19,155 nt of DNA from Chloromonas sp. AAM2 (taxonomy: Eukaryota > Chlorophyta > Chlorophyceae > Chlamydomonadales > Chlamydomonadaceae), in NCBI GenBank assembly GCA_004335635.1, contig QAXH01006369.1, forward strand, positions 1 to 19,155. Direction: 5' to 3'. Position 1 is the first letter of the stretch. Each line of letters opens with the position of its first letter. Of this stretch, positions 1-10,014 are shown one piece after another. A program made the translations under genes and the position numbers. The notes below the pieces were generated by a model. That model was not told where the DNA came from and searched no databases. It saw only the letters and a list, made by a program, of their open reading frames with translations.

Positions 1-3000
1 GGCGGTGTACGTGCTGGACGTGAGGCACAACAAGTGAGGCACGGGCTGTGGCATGTGTCGAGTGGGTATGCGGGTTCTGTTTGGGCTGTGCCTAATGGTG
101 CGGGTGGTGCGTCTGGCGGTTGGCTCGGGCAGGGAGGAGAAGCAGCAGGGGGATCAAGAGGTCACGGGGTCAGGCATGGTGGCCAGGGCGGCCAGGGACT
201 CGGGCCCATGGAGGAAATCAAAATGCACTGCTCAGGTCTCATGGGACCCAGCCACTGACCCAGGCCAACAAGTGCAGGTGGTGTCCTGAGAGCAAAGGTA
301 GGGTCAATTGCCAGGATCAATCAGTGGTCAGGCGGTGCAGCTTGCAAGGTGGTCTTCCATTATGTTCCTGGCTCTTGCCTGCAAGTGCGAAAGTGAGTGT
401 CCTTTGACATATGTATCGTGTGCTCAGTCAAACAGAATATGGCTCAAGCATCCATGCGCAACATGATTAGACTCAGATTGCAAACTGTGCATGGCTGGCT
501 GTCAGGTGGGAGGGCGTGCCCGCCTCCTTGCTGGGTGTGGAGGGGCTGGTGGTGCTCAACGCGTCCCACAACTCTCTGAGGTCGCTGGAAGATGGTGAGA
601 GAGGGGGGTCCTCCTGGTGTGTATCATGTATCATGAGGTCGCTGGAAGATGGTGAGAGAGGGGGGTCCTGCATGGTGTGTATCATGTATCATGAGGTCGC
701 TGGAAGATGGTGAGAGAGGGGGTCCTGCATGGTGTGTATCATGTTGCATGATGGTGTGGTGGTGACCGGCCAGGCTGCAGCCAGAAGCGGGCGGCAGCTG
801 CATGGCTGACATGTGTGAAAATGGTGCATGGCATGCATTGTGACGTGGGCTGAGTTGGGCTGGTCTGAGCATCGGCTTGCCTGGGTATGCTCACTCTTTG
901 CCTATGCATCTGGCCATGCCAGCCATGCCTGCTTTCACCCACATTCGCGTTTTCATGGTTTTCTATCCAAACCCAGGTGTCACTGCCCTTAGTTACCATG
1001 ACCTGTACCTAAGGTCAGCTATGCTCAGGCGACTTGCACCTGTTACTCATGCATACCATGCCAGCGTACCACGCACTCCTAGCGTACAGGCGCAACCCAC
1101 TAGCCCTCTATATCCATGTGACGTCTACTCACCTTGCTCAAATGGCTAGCCCTCCATGCCAGAGCCATAGACCCTCAAGCCTAACTCAGGGATCGGTCGC
1201 CCTGGCTGATGCCGCGCAAATGCATTCCTACCTTGTGATCGTGTTGTCTCCCAGGTGTCATCCCCTCCAGCCTGGGTGTCGTGGACCTGTCCTTCAACAA
1301 GCTCACCTCCCTGCCCTCTGCGCTGGGCAAGGCGCCCGTGCTGCAGCAGATGTACCTGGCCAACAACAGGTGGGCCGTCTTTGGCTGGGCTAGGGTTCAG
1401 GTCAGGGTTACGGTTTGGGTTGCATCAGATGTGAAAGGACACTCACTCACTGACTCATATCAGAGCAGCAAGTCGGACCGTGGCTGTCTACGTGAGTGTT
1501 GGCCTGGAAACAGTGCGGGTTGCCAACCCTTTCAAGATTGTAAAAGCAATCACCCAGTGCTTTACATGCTCAGTCGCCTTATTTCCTGTTGTCTGGTTCG
1601 TCTAAACCCTTACCCCACTCCCCATCTTCTGCTCACTCAACCCGCTCTGCTCCTTGTTCGTGATGTGCTGCTGTGTTCAGGTTGACCGATCTGCCTGCCT
1701 CCTTCGCCTCGCTGCCCATGGTGGACCTCTTCCTGTCAGAGAACCAGTTCACCACCGTGCCTGAGGCAGTCATGGGTGAGTGACCACGTGCCAACAGAGT
1801 GACCACGTGTCAAAAGAGTGACCACATTTCAACAGAGTGACCACACGTCAACAGAATGACCACGTGTCAAAAGAGTGACCACGAGTCATTAGATTGACCA
1901 CGTTGTGCGTGAAGTATGATGCTTGGCAGCCCAGCAGCACACCACATGTCACATTACACGTCAGGTGTGAGGTGCTGGGCTGTGTTAGTAGTTGGTAGTT
2001 GGTAGTGAGCGGTTACTCAAGGAGAACTAGTTGGCTTTGGGTATGGAGCATTACGAGTAGGATTGCACAAATGGCGTCTTGTGCTTGTTTGCTCTTGCTC
2101 TGCTCAGGCATGAAGCAGCTGGCCAAGCTGTCCCTTGCCTGCTGCCAGCTGGTGGAGGTGCCTGGGGGCCTAGGCAGGGTGGCCACACTGAGGTTTCTCG
2201 ACCTGTCCTTCAACAACCTCAAGACTCTGCCGCAGGTGGGGCACACAACAAGAGCTTCTGCGATGACACACACAAATAGGTAGATGTAGAAAACCGCAGT
2301 TGCATGCGCAGAATGATAAGTACTACTGGTATGTTCACGTAAACCTGCCATGCACTGTCGTGATCGCTGTTGAAAGGTTGCCATGTGTTTGTTGAAAACA
2401 GCAAGGCTAGTGCAACGAAAAGAACTGTCATTGGCTTTTTGCAAGGCTGCAACAAAGGTGGCACCGGTTTGCCTCAACTCCTCACATGTGCGTGCTTGTG
2501 GCGTGCCCTCAGGAGCTGGCCAGTCTGACCGCCCTGAACGCGCTCAACGTCAGCTTCAACCCTCTGCCCGAACTACCACCGGTGGTGCTCAGGCTCACAG
2601 GACTGCTGGAACTGAACCTGGACTACACAGGTGACGATGGGGATGCGGAAATCACACGCACCACGAGCGTCACGTGACCTTCTTGCTTTAGACTAAGCGC
2701 TTCTCTCAACTCCACTATCCTCGGGGCATGAGCGCACAAGCAATACTGTATTGGTATGATAGGTACTGGCAGCGGATACCTGGTGCTGATGTGGAGAGGG
2801 TCAGCAGCCAGGGCTCAGGCGTAAAGCCCAATGTCAGCACGAAGGCAGAGGCAGTCCAGAGGTTCAGACTTGGGCTGGGCTGGGAGTGGGTGATAAAATC
2901 TTTGTTGGAGGCTGAAGGCAGGAACCTGAGAACCTCCGGGCCTGATCCCCAGGAAGAGACGAACAGTGCGGTTAGTATGCCAGTGGGTCTACCAGCCTAC

Positions 3001-6000
3001 GGTACTGATAATTGTTCCACACTAGACAAGTGCTGCTTGACACCTGAGCAGAACTGTCAAATGCGTGCATTGTTGTACGCAGGCATCAAGGACATTCCCC
3101 CAGAGATCGGCAACCTGCGCAGGCTCGAGGGCCTTCAGGCCGAGGGCTTGGCCCTGAGTGCACCCCTGGCGCTCATGTACGCACACAACCCGCTGCTACT
3201 GGTGCAGGTGCGGTTTAGGTCAGGCTAAGGGTTTAGTTAGGGTTACGTTGATGTACGCACACAACCCACGTGGCAGATGCTTGGTACTCGTCACACGTGC
3301 CGGCAGCTGGTTCAGCTACCGCTATACCCGTTGCAGCTGTTTCAGGTAGGTCCACTGTACCCAATCATGGCTAGTCCTCAAGCCGTGCCAGGCAGTTCAC
3401 CGGGATCCAGCCAAATGCGACGCAAGTAATTGGATGCAAATTTGGATCTGTTTGCAGATTCACAACAAGGCGTTGGTGAGCCTGGACCTGTCAGGAGTGG
3501 GTCTCACGCACTTCCCCACGCAACTGGTAAGGCACTGGGGGGCAGCTGCTGCTGGTGCATGACTCCTGTAATCTGAACAACTGACAAAAAGTACAAGCAG
3601 TTCATGCCCAATGAACCGTTGCCCCTTGTGTGTTGCACCCCAGATGCAAGCAGCTGAGCGCAGTCACTGCAGCACACGGCTTCCTGGTAGCGGCTCGCTA
3701 TCGCTGCTGTTGGTGCTTAGTCTAGGGAGGACTGCTCATCTGGGTCAAGGGCGGGAGGGGGAGCAATCAGCACAACTGCACGTTCCACCACTGCAGCTTG
3801 TACACAGCCAAAGTACACAACAATGCCCACCAACTCTTTCGCCTGTCCTGCAGGCCCAGCTGAAGAGCCTGACTGCCCTGAACCTCGCACGCAACGAGCT
3901 GAGCAGCCTGCCGCCCGAGTTTGGCACCATGACTCGCCTACAGACCATCAACCTCAGGGACAACCCGTGGACGTCGCCTTTCAAGTGAGGACTGGATTGT
4001 AACTTGGGAAGACTGTGCGTGCTGTGCTGGTGTCTGTACACGCAGGTCAGCTGGGCTTGTCAAGCCTTATGCTGCGTGCACATTGGCAACCAAAACAGCT
4101 CTGTCTAAACACAGTGAGATTGATCGTCTGCCTGATATCTCAGGCGCCATGACAGGTGCAGTGCACCACAACCCAGTCAACTATGGCCTGAATCGTAACG
4201 AAGCCCAAGGCTAACAAGGCATGCAAGCTGGCATTGCAGCAAGGAGATGCAGCACATGTCTATATGGCAGAGTTCTGCTAAGTGTGGTAATTTGTACTCT
4301 GCGTCATCGGTATCATACCCAGGGCTTTTATATCGGTGTTTTGTTTGAATGGTACGTGCATTTGGATGGTGTGCTTTTCTCAGTCGTATGTGCCAATGTG
4401 CCTGTTTCAGGGAGATCCTCGATACGCACGGCGAGGCGGGGGTGCTGGCCTACTGCAACATGGCAACGGACAAACTGGACCTGTCAAACTGCGGCCTGCA
4501 AATGATACCGCCTGAGGTGAGCATGTGTGCATCGTTCTTGTATAAAGTTATGCGATCCCAATCCCCAGGACGGCCATTAGGAGGGATGTGACTGCTCGCG
4601 GCCAGTTCAAAATCTGGAGCACTGGCTGGTATGACATGCACCAAACCTTGCATGATGACCAGAGAGAGTGCGTGCTTGAAAAGGAGCAGCAGTCTAGCCA
4701 GACTTCCTAAGTACATGTTACGTCCCTCCTCACAGTTACAACATGCAACACTCTTCCACTCACTTTCACGCACTCATGATGTTGCTGCATTTCTACGCAC
4801 TCATGATGCTCATTGCACTCATGTTCTGCGTACTAAGACTAATCTATGTACGTATGGTCATGTTCCACACACTTAAAGCATTGAGACACAGCAGTGGCGG
4901 CCATGTTGTGGCAGCTCGTATGTGCATCACTTGTGTCGCACTTACAACTCTTGCACTTGAGCTCTGGTGATGTTGCAGTACGTGAATGTACTCATGATCT
5001 TGTATGCAGATTGTCCTGCGCGGCGGCTCCCTTCTGCAGCTCAAGCTGGCGGGCAACCAGCTGGCGATGCTGCCCAGGCAGATGTGCTCCCTGTCAAAGC
5101 TAAACACGCTGGTGCTGGATAACAATACCATGACTGACATGCCAGAGGTGGGAGGAAGTATCGATCTACTGGAGCAGTGATCTAGGAGTTACAGGATCGC
5201 AAGCTATAAGGGCATTGGCAACCTCTCCGCTGCAAGGGCCCTGCACAAATCGACCATACTTGCTGTCTACGTATGTATACGGTATGCCGCTGTGTATTGG
5301 TATTGTCAGTGTGTATATTTCATGTCTGTGCATTGGTCCTGGTCGATAACACTCACGCTGTAAGGGCACGGACATTGGCTGCAGTTGGCAACCCTCCCAG
5401 CCGCCCATAGCATCCTTGTGGCCTGTGTTGACCTGCGCAGGCTCCACATGTCATGCAAATCGCGTTGGATTGCACGCACCTGTTGCTGCCATGGGCTCAC
5501 TATACGCATCACATGCTGCCTATCTGCCCTGTTCACCACTTGTTGCTCATTTTGCATCTCCCAGCAGCTCTAGTACAGCTCGGGCAGGTACCAGGTTCCG
5601 TGTGTTCGCGTGTGTTCACGCTGACGTCACCTATTCGCTCCACCCTCTGAATAGCCTGCAGAACACAGGCAACACAGGTACTGCTGTCCAGTCTGCAGCA
5701 CAAATGCATAAATGTTAATATTCACGTGCTCACGCTGTTCAGGTGCTCCTGTCCCTGCCTTCTCTGACCATCCTGATGGCCTCGGCCAACAAGATCGCCT
5801 CCCTGCCCCCCGAGCTGGGCAGTGCCACTCAGCTGCAGGCACTGGTGCTGCAAGGCAACCAGATAACGGTGAGGGACACACTGCAAGACTGTTCTCCCCT
5901 TGCTGCTGGAGGAGTAGCTCTAGTGCTCTTGTACCTTGGTACAGTATCCACGCATTGCTCTGTACCGCAGTTGCTTGGCCCTTTGGCTGTTGCATTTCCC

Positions 6001-8616
6001 TGTCTCCGTCAATGCTTTCTCCGCAACACTCTCCTGCCTGTGGAGCCAAACTGTTCCGAGCTGGCTGCCCCACTCTCTGTACAGTGCCATGCTTGCATGA
6101 TACGGTTGGCAACCACCTTAAGAAACCAACCCAGGTTGACAAATTGCCGTTGATATCAGGCCCTGATGTTGCCTGTTCCCTCACAGGCTCTGCCCGTCAG
6201 CATCGGGTCCCTGGTTCAGCTCAAGGCGCTGAGCCTGGCATCCAACTGCCTCTCCGGGGCCCTGCCGGCCGCGGTGGGCAGCTGCACCAGCCTCAGGCTG
6301 CTGGACGTGTCGGGGAACAAGCTAACGGTGAGAGGCGCCCTGCTGGAGGCGCCGCATAGCCATGCCTGAATGTTTTGTGTTCCACAGTGCCTCAGTGTGT
6401 CGTCCGTCTGCCCTGTGCCTGTTTGCCAGAACTGTGCCTGCCTCACCAGTCACTCAGTCCCAACGTCACCACAAGCCTGTATGCATTTCCAGTACTTCAT
6501 GCTCATGCGTCCATTCCTTCAATCATCCACAACTATCGCGTGCCTGGCGAGCATCGCTTGCCCTTGCTGCATGCGTTCACGCGCACCGCTATTCACACCT
6601 CTGTTGGCCTCCCCATGCGTGCAGTCTCTGCCTGACACCCTGGGCAAGCTATTTCAACTGCGCACCTTCAAGGCGGGCAACAACAGGCTGACTGCAGTGC
6701 CCAAGGAGCTGCTCATGCTAACGGCAATACAGGTAAGCAGTGCAAACAGATGGGATGCAATGGCTGTGCTGCCATGCCACGTCTGATGATTATGTGCGGC
6801 AGTTAATCAAGCATTGGAGTCACATGCTAGTGTGTGGAGGCACCTTTCCAAAGATGGGATGATATGAGCGAGCCCGTAACGCGGCATCGCTTCCTGGAGT
6901 GACAAGTAAAGCTCAGTGTCAGTGCGTCTAGCAGCTGCCATGGAGGCGCCCTTGGGGTATGAAGTGTCAGGCGATTCTAGCCATGAACTTGACTCTTCTT
7001 CAACACTCGAGTCAAGAAAGCACAATAGAGAGAGAGAGGGAGTTGGCTGGGTTGCTTTGCGAAGTCAACGAAAGAGCATTCTCACTCACTTCCTCACCGT
7101 AGTCCCACCAACGAAACCCATGACGTCAATGCCACGACGTGTAAGGCCATGTTTGTATGCCATACTGTGCCTGCAGGAGGTGCAATTCTCCAACAATGCG
7201 TTTGCAATTGCCAACACATCTCAACCGTTGGACTCAACAAACCAAGTGGTCAGCCTCAAGGTGAGTCGTGCCTGCGTTCAGGCACAGGTTTTGCTCGGAA
7301 ATATGACTGTTCCGGGCGTGACACACACCACTGATGCATATGGGAGCTTGAGATGGCCATGACTGGTCTATCGTGGCCAATCCGGTAACCCAAACCCGCA
7401 AGTATGCAAATGGTGGTGTTCAACGGCTGATGACAAAGAAATCCCGAGTTGGCCTTCTAACACTGCAATCGTTCATCAAACGCAGATTATCAAGATGTTG
7501 GTGGAGCTGGATACCATACCAGCCATGCCTGTTGCAGCTGCCACTGCTCCCGCTGCTGCCACTGCCCCTGCCGCAGCCGTGGCTGCCGCACCTACCACGG
7601 CAGCTACCACCGTGCCTGCCACCCCTACTGCTGCTGCCGCTCCTGCCGCCCCTGCTGTCCCTGCTGCCACCACTGCCACCACTGCCACCGCTGCTCCACC
7701 ATCCACGTCTGCTAAGGAAGACGAGGTGGTCAGTGCCGTTGGGCAGCTCAGCGCGGCCCCCGCGCCAGCCAAGTCGCTGCCGCCACCAGCTGAGATTCAA
7801 ACTGCCGAGAGCCGCGAGAGCGAGCTTGCAAAGGCTAAAGCCAAGGCTGACTTGGAAGAAGCAGAGGCCAAGGCGAAGTGGCAGTGGCTCCAGAAACACC
7901 AGGAAACCATCGCCAAGGATCCGTTGCGAGCGGCTCACAAAGCAAACTGGGACTCGGTGCCACTCATGCACATTCCGCGAATCATCGCAGCCATATCAAA
8001 CCCACCGCCTGCACCAAGCATGGGCCCCGTCTCACCGGCAGGAGATCCCAACGCACCTGGTGGCACGTGCAAACGACCGCAGTCTTTGCAACGGTTCAAG
8101 CGCGTGGTTGAGCAGTCAAACATGGCAATGCAGCTGCTTACTAGGGTTAACGATGTGCTGGAGAAGGGTAAAGCAGCGGGGGGTGCGGGTGATCAGGAAG
8201 CACTTGCATCTCGGCCTAGCGCGAGCGCTGCTGCCGCTGCTGCATTGCAGCAACAGCAACAGCAGCAACAACAGCAGGCGGCACTACTGCTCCAGCAGCA
8301 ACAACAGCAGCAGCAGGAACAGCAGAACCAGGCGTACATGCACGCCTATCAGCTGGGCCTACAGCATAGTGCAGCCTACGCCTACTACCAGGCAGGCGCA
8401 CTGTCACAAGGGGCGCAACCAATGAATGCAGCTGCCGGGTACCAAGCTGCATATCCCAGTACGGCTTACTATGCACCACCTACTGGCTATGCTGCAGCAC
8501 CGCCAGGCATGGTGGTGACGATGGTGCAGAAGAAGATTGGAAACAAAGTGGTGATGATTCCAGCATACACACAAGCACAGGCCCCCCATTATCCCACACA
8601 ACCTCAGCCCAAATAG
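1..8616 (+). CDS. Leucine-rich-repeat protein, SHOC2/PIRL/LRRC40-like, with long low-complexity tail (5' end off window)
   Basis: I join these exons: 1-33 (partial), 506-594, 1255-1369, 1681-1775, 2108-2235, 2513-2630, 3083-3207, 3458-3526, 3854-3984, 4411-4516, 5010-5147, 5743-5868, 6187-6327, 6625-6732, 7177-7260 and 7486-8616. Every junction is GT...AG and the phases agree throughout, giving 911 residues to the TAG at 8614. Residues 1-535 form about 21-22 LRRs of the 23-residue intracellular type (LxxLxLxxNxLxxLP), for example VVDLSFNKLTSLP and TALNLARNELSSLP. Two longer non-canonical units, near residues 222-265 (exons 3083-3526) and 295-330 (DNPWTSPFKEILDTHGEAGV), resemble the cap-like breaks of LRRC40 proteins. 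Many introns fall just before or after the LP position, so exons carry whole repeats. No signal peptide or membrane segment is visible in this part, and such LRR proteins are normally cytosolic scaffolds; the binding partner is unknown. The start codon lies upstream of the window. The LRR call is firm, the exact ortholog is not. Confidence 0.85.
578..744 (+). repeat. 57/58-bp tandem repeat, three copies, each carrying a 5' splice site
   Basis: Copies start at 578, 635 and 693; the third is incomplete and decays near 744. Each copy opens with GAGGTCGCTGGAAGATGGTG, the last 17 bases of the LRR exon plus its GTGAGA donor. Using the first donor (exon end 594) gives an LRR of normal length with the next exon. 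Using the second donor would add 57 nt, or 19 residues, in frame. The third lies after a 58-nt spacing and shifts the frame. Confidence 0.9.
1778..1902 (+). repeat. 19-bp tandem array with CACGTG cores, starting inside a splice donor
   Basis: Six full units of consensus GAGTGACCACGTGTCAACA (starts 1778, 1797, 1816, 1835, 1854, 1873) and an 11-base partial unit at 1892. The first unit begins two bases after the GT of the donor (exon ends 1775), so the donor's GAGT is also the start of the repeat. Units 1, 2 and 5 contain the palindrome CACGTG, the core of the plant G-box/E-box. Whether it is bound by anything cannot be judged from sequence. Confidence 0.92.
3208..3267 (+). repeat. Telomere-like degenerate stretch and 17-bp duplicated exon fragment in an intron
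   Basis: Immediately after the donor at 3208 the intron reads through a TTTAGGG-like, degenerate sequence (3212-3246, including AAGGGTTTAGTTAGGGTTA). Then ATGTACGCACACAACCC at 3251-3267 repeats, base for base, the exon sequence at 3175-3191, 76 bp upstream. A similar telomere-like stretch (AGGGTTCAGGTCAGGGTTA) lies at 1391-1409, again just after a donor. Confidence 0.65.
3337..3345 (+). other. Possible 9-nt microexon (Leu-Phe-Gln) in the LRR gene
   Basis: TTGCAG precedes CTGTTTCAG, which is followed by GTAGGT, a good donor. Nine bases at phase 0 would insert LFQ between the exons ending 3207 and starting 3458 without changing frame. An earlier AG at 3314-3315 would give a 30-nt exon (3316-3345), also open. 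The flanking exons join cleanly without it, so it is not included in the main model. Confidence 0.3.
4768..4808 (+). repeat. Short direct repeat in an intron
   Basis: ACGCACTCATGATG occurs at 4768-4781 and again at 4795-4808, 27 bp apart, with a related GCACTCATG just after. It lies in the intron between the LRR exons ending at 4516 and starting at 5010. No function is apparent. Confidence 0.6.
6988..7016. repeat. Perfect 8-bp inverted repeat in an intron
   Basis: CTTGACTC (6988-6995) and GAGTCAAG (7009-7016) are perfect reverse complements separated by 13 bases, so the pre-mRNA could form a small hairpin. It sits in the 444-nt intron before the LRR exon at 7177. The length is not far above what chance would give. 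Confidence 0.5.
7486..8616 (+). other. Last exon of the LRR gene: low-complexity C-terminal extension
   Basis: This exon begins after CGCAG at 7481-7485 and adds residues 536-911. In order it has: an Ala/Pro/Thr-rich stretch (about 7528-7710); a charged, probably helical block rich in Ala, Lys and Glu (about 7800-7890) followed by WLQKHQETIAKDPLRAAHKA; a Pro-rich spacer; a second helix-like block, LQRFKRVVEQSNMAMQLL (from about 8086); two poly-Gln runs; and a Tyr/Ala/Gln/Pro-rich end. I recognise no family for the two ordered-looking blocks. The composition is that of a disordered, prion-like region. An ATG sits at 7495, nine bases into the exon, so a separate single-exon gene starting there is possible. 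The in-frame splice from the LRR exons and the absence of a poly(A) signal between them favour one gene. Confidence 0.7.
8248..8331 (+). repeat. Poly-glutamine-coding CAG/CAA tract
   Basis: Ten Gln codons (8248-8277), a five-residue AALLL break (8278-8292), then eight Gln codons (8293-8316) followed by Glu, Gln, Gln, Asn, Gln. CAG and CAA codons alternate irregularly, which argues against recent expansion of a pure triplet and for selection on the Gln run itself. It follows a run of Ala codons, a common pairing in green algal low-complexity proteins. Confidence 0.9.
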
Positions 8617-10014
8617 GCTACAAGTGGTTGACAGAGCACTGTCGCCCGTCTGAGGAGCAGTTTGTGGAGTGTGTTTTTTGGAAAAGGAGTTTTGAAGGAG
8701 TTTTGAAGTTTGACCATCACTGCTGAAATGCCGACGGACTTGTAACTGTCTCAACGTTGTGTCTCCCATAGCAAGGGCATTGCACAGGCACTCGGTATGA
8801 GATGACAGAAAATGGTGGTCTCAGAAAAGTTGCAGTTATGTGCGCAACAGAAAGGCGTGTGCAGGAGATAGCAGACTGTGTTGCACATAAGAGGAATGTG
8901 CGGTCACAATCAATCAAACCACACGATCATCCAGCAAGTTGGCAAATGCGTGCCACATGGCATAATATAGGCGCTGCTCATGGCTGGCTGGCCTGCAGCC
9001 GTAAACGCATACATGATAATTATGATGATGCCCCTGAACACATGATCACTGGCCAGTTCTGAGACAGTTTTAGTGTGACTTCCAGTTCTGCGGCAATTTT
9101 GTGTGTGACTCCTCGTGTGTTTTGCCTCCAAGAAGTCCGTATGTTGTGTTGGTAAACGAGGGTCGTTGTTAACCCAGCTGCAAACCAAGGAACAATTTCC
9201 TAGAACGCCACTGGAACCAGTGTAGGGCCTGGCAATAGTGAGTGGCTTGGTGGGTCTTGAATTTAGGCCGTCTTTAGGGTGTGCTTTCTCGTTGGAGTTT
9301 GTGTCGGACGTACGCGCCTTGTGTGCTGGGTGAGCTCATCAGCCACTCTACCCATGCTGCACGTGTGTGTCTCATGGGTGTCACACAGTAATTGTCCCAG
9401 AACTGGCAAACATCATATTTCAAGCGCTGTCAGCTGTTTACCAGGATGCATCATGCAACGGACTGCACGGCGCTTTCCATGGCAAGCATGACGTCCTGAA
9501 GCTGTGCGGTAACCATTTGCTGAGTTGGATGGCAGCAAGCAGCAAGTAGCAGCTCAGCTCATCCTCTGTCCAGATCGAAGGCCAGGAGCGTCAGCCATAA
9601 TGCGGGCCTATGAGTAGCTTCAGTCCTTGTCTCGGTGATGTCCGTGTCAAGGCCAGCTACAATAGCCACGTCAGTTGGTCACCGTGAGTGTTCACTCATA
9701 CGCACGGATAGAGTCCGGACATGCCCCAAAAATAGCTGGGGGCGAAACGTGATGGAAACGGACACTTCAAACCTCGATGAATCCTTTTCCACTGACATGA
9801 CACTTCGATAGCATTGGCGAGACCACCGCTGAACTACAGCGCGACAGTGAACTACCTCTGCAGCTGGTGGTCAACGACCTCACGGCCGGCTTGTCACTAA
9901 GGCACAGCTTGACAGAAGCCAGCGACAGTTATGTCGCCTCTCTGAGCGGCAGATAGGCTCAACGGTGGTGGTCAACTGTGCGTGTCACAGGTCGGACAGC
10001 TGTGAAGGCTCAAC
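8617..10014. other. Spacer between the LRR and kinesin genes
   Basis: About 1.4 kb with no convincing coding region on either strand. The short open frames show no conserved motif and no splice-linked continuation. It should hold the 3' UTR of the LRR gene (to shortly after 8741) and the promoter and 5' UTR of the kinesin gene. I see no clear TATA box, long repeat or RNA gene. A non-coding 5' exon of the kinesin gene cannot be excluded. Confidence 0.6.
8741..8745 (+). terminator. Probable poly(A) signal TGTAA of the LRR gene
   Basis: TGTAA, the pentamer that serves as poly(A) signal in chlorophyte algae, lies 125 nt after the TAG stop at 8614-8616. Distance and strand fit; the cleavage site is not known. 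Confidence 0.55.

Noticed and set aside
2728..3228. 166-codon + strand open frame
   Set aside because: Only its last part (3083-3207) is LRR sequence. The rest is intron that happens to be open, and the splice acceptor at 3081-3082 explains the conserved portion.
5627..6184. 185-codon minus-strand open frame
   Set aside because: It lies opposite LRR exon 5743-5868 and its introns, and shows no family motif. It is a shadow of GC-rich sequence.
7373..8425. 350-codon + strand frame rich in Leu, Pro and Arg, and its minus-strand counterparts at 7420-7971
   Set aside because: These are out-of-frame readings of the Ala/Pro and poly-Gln exon. The frame ending at 8616 is the one linked by splicing to the LRR exons and has a sensible composition.
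9279..9549. Small + strand open frames in the spacer as a hidden gene
   Set aside because: No conserved motif, no consistent splice chain and ordinary spacer composition.
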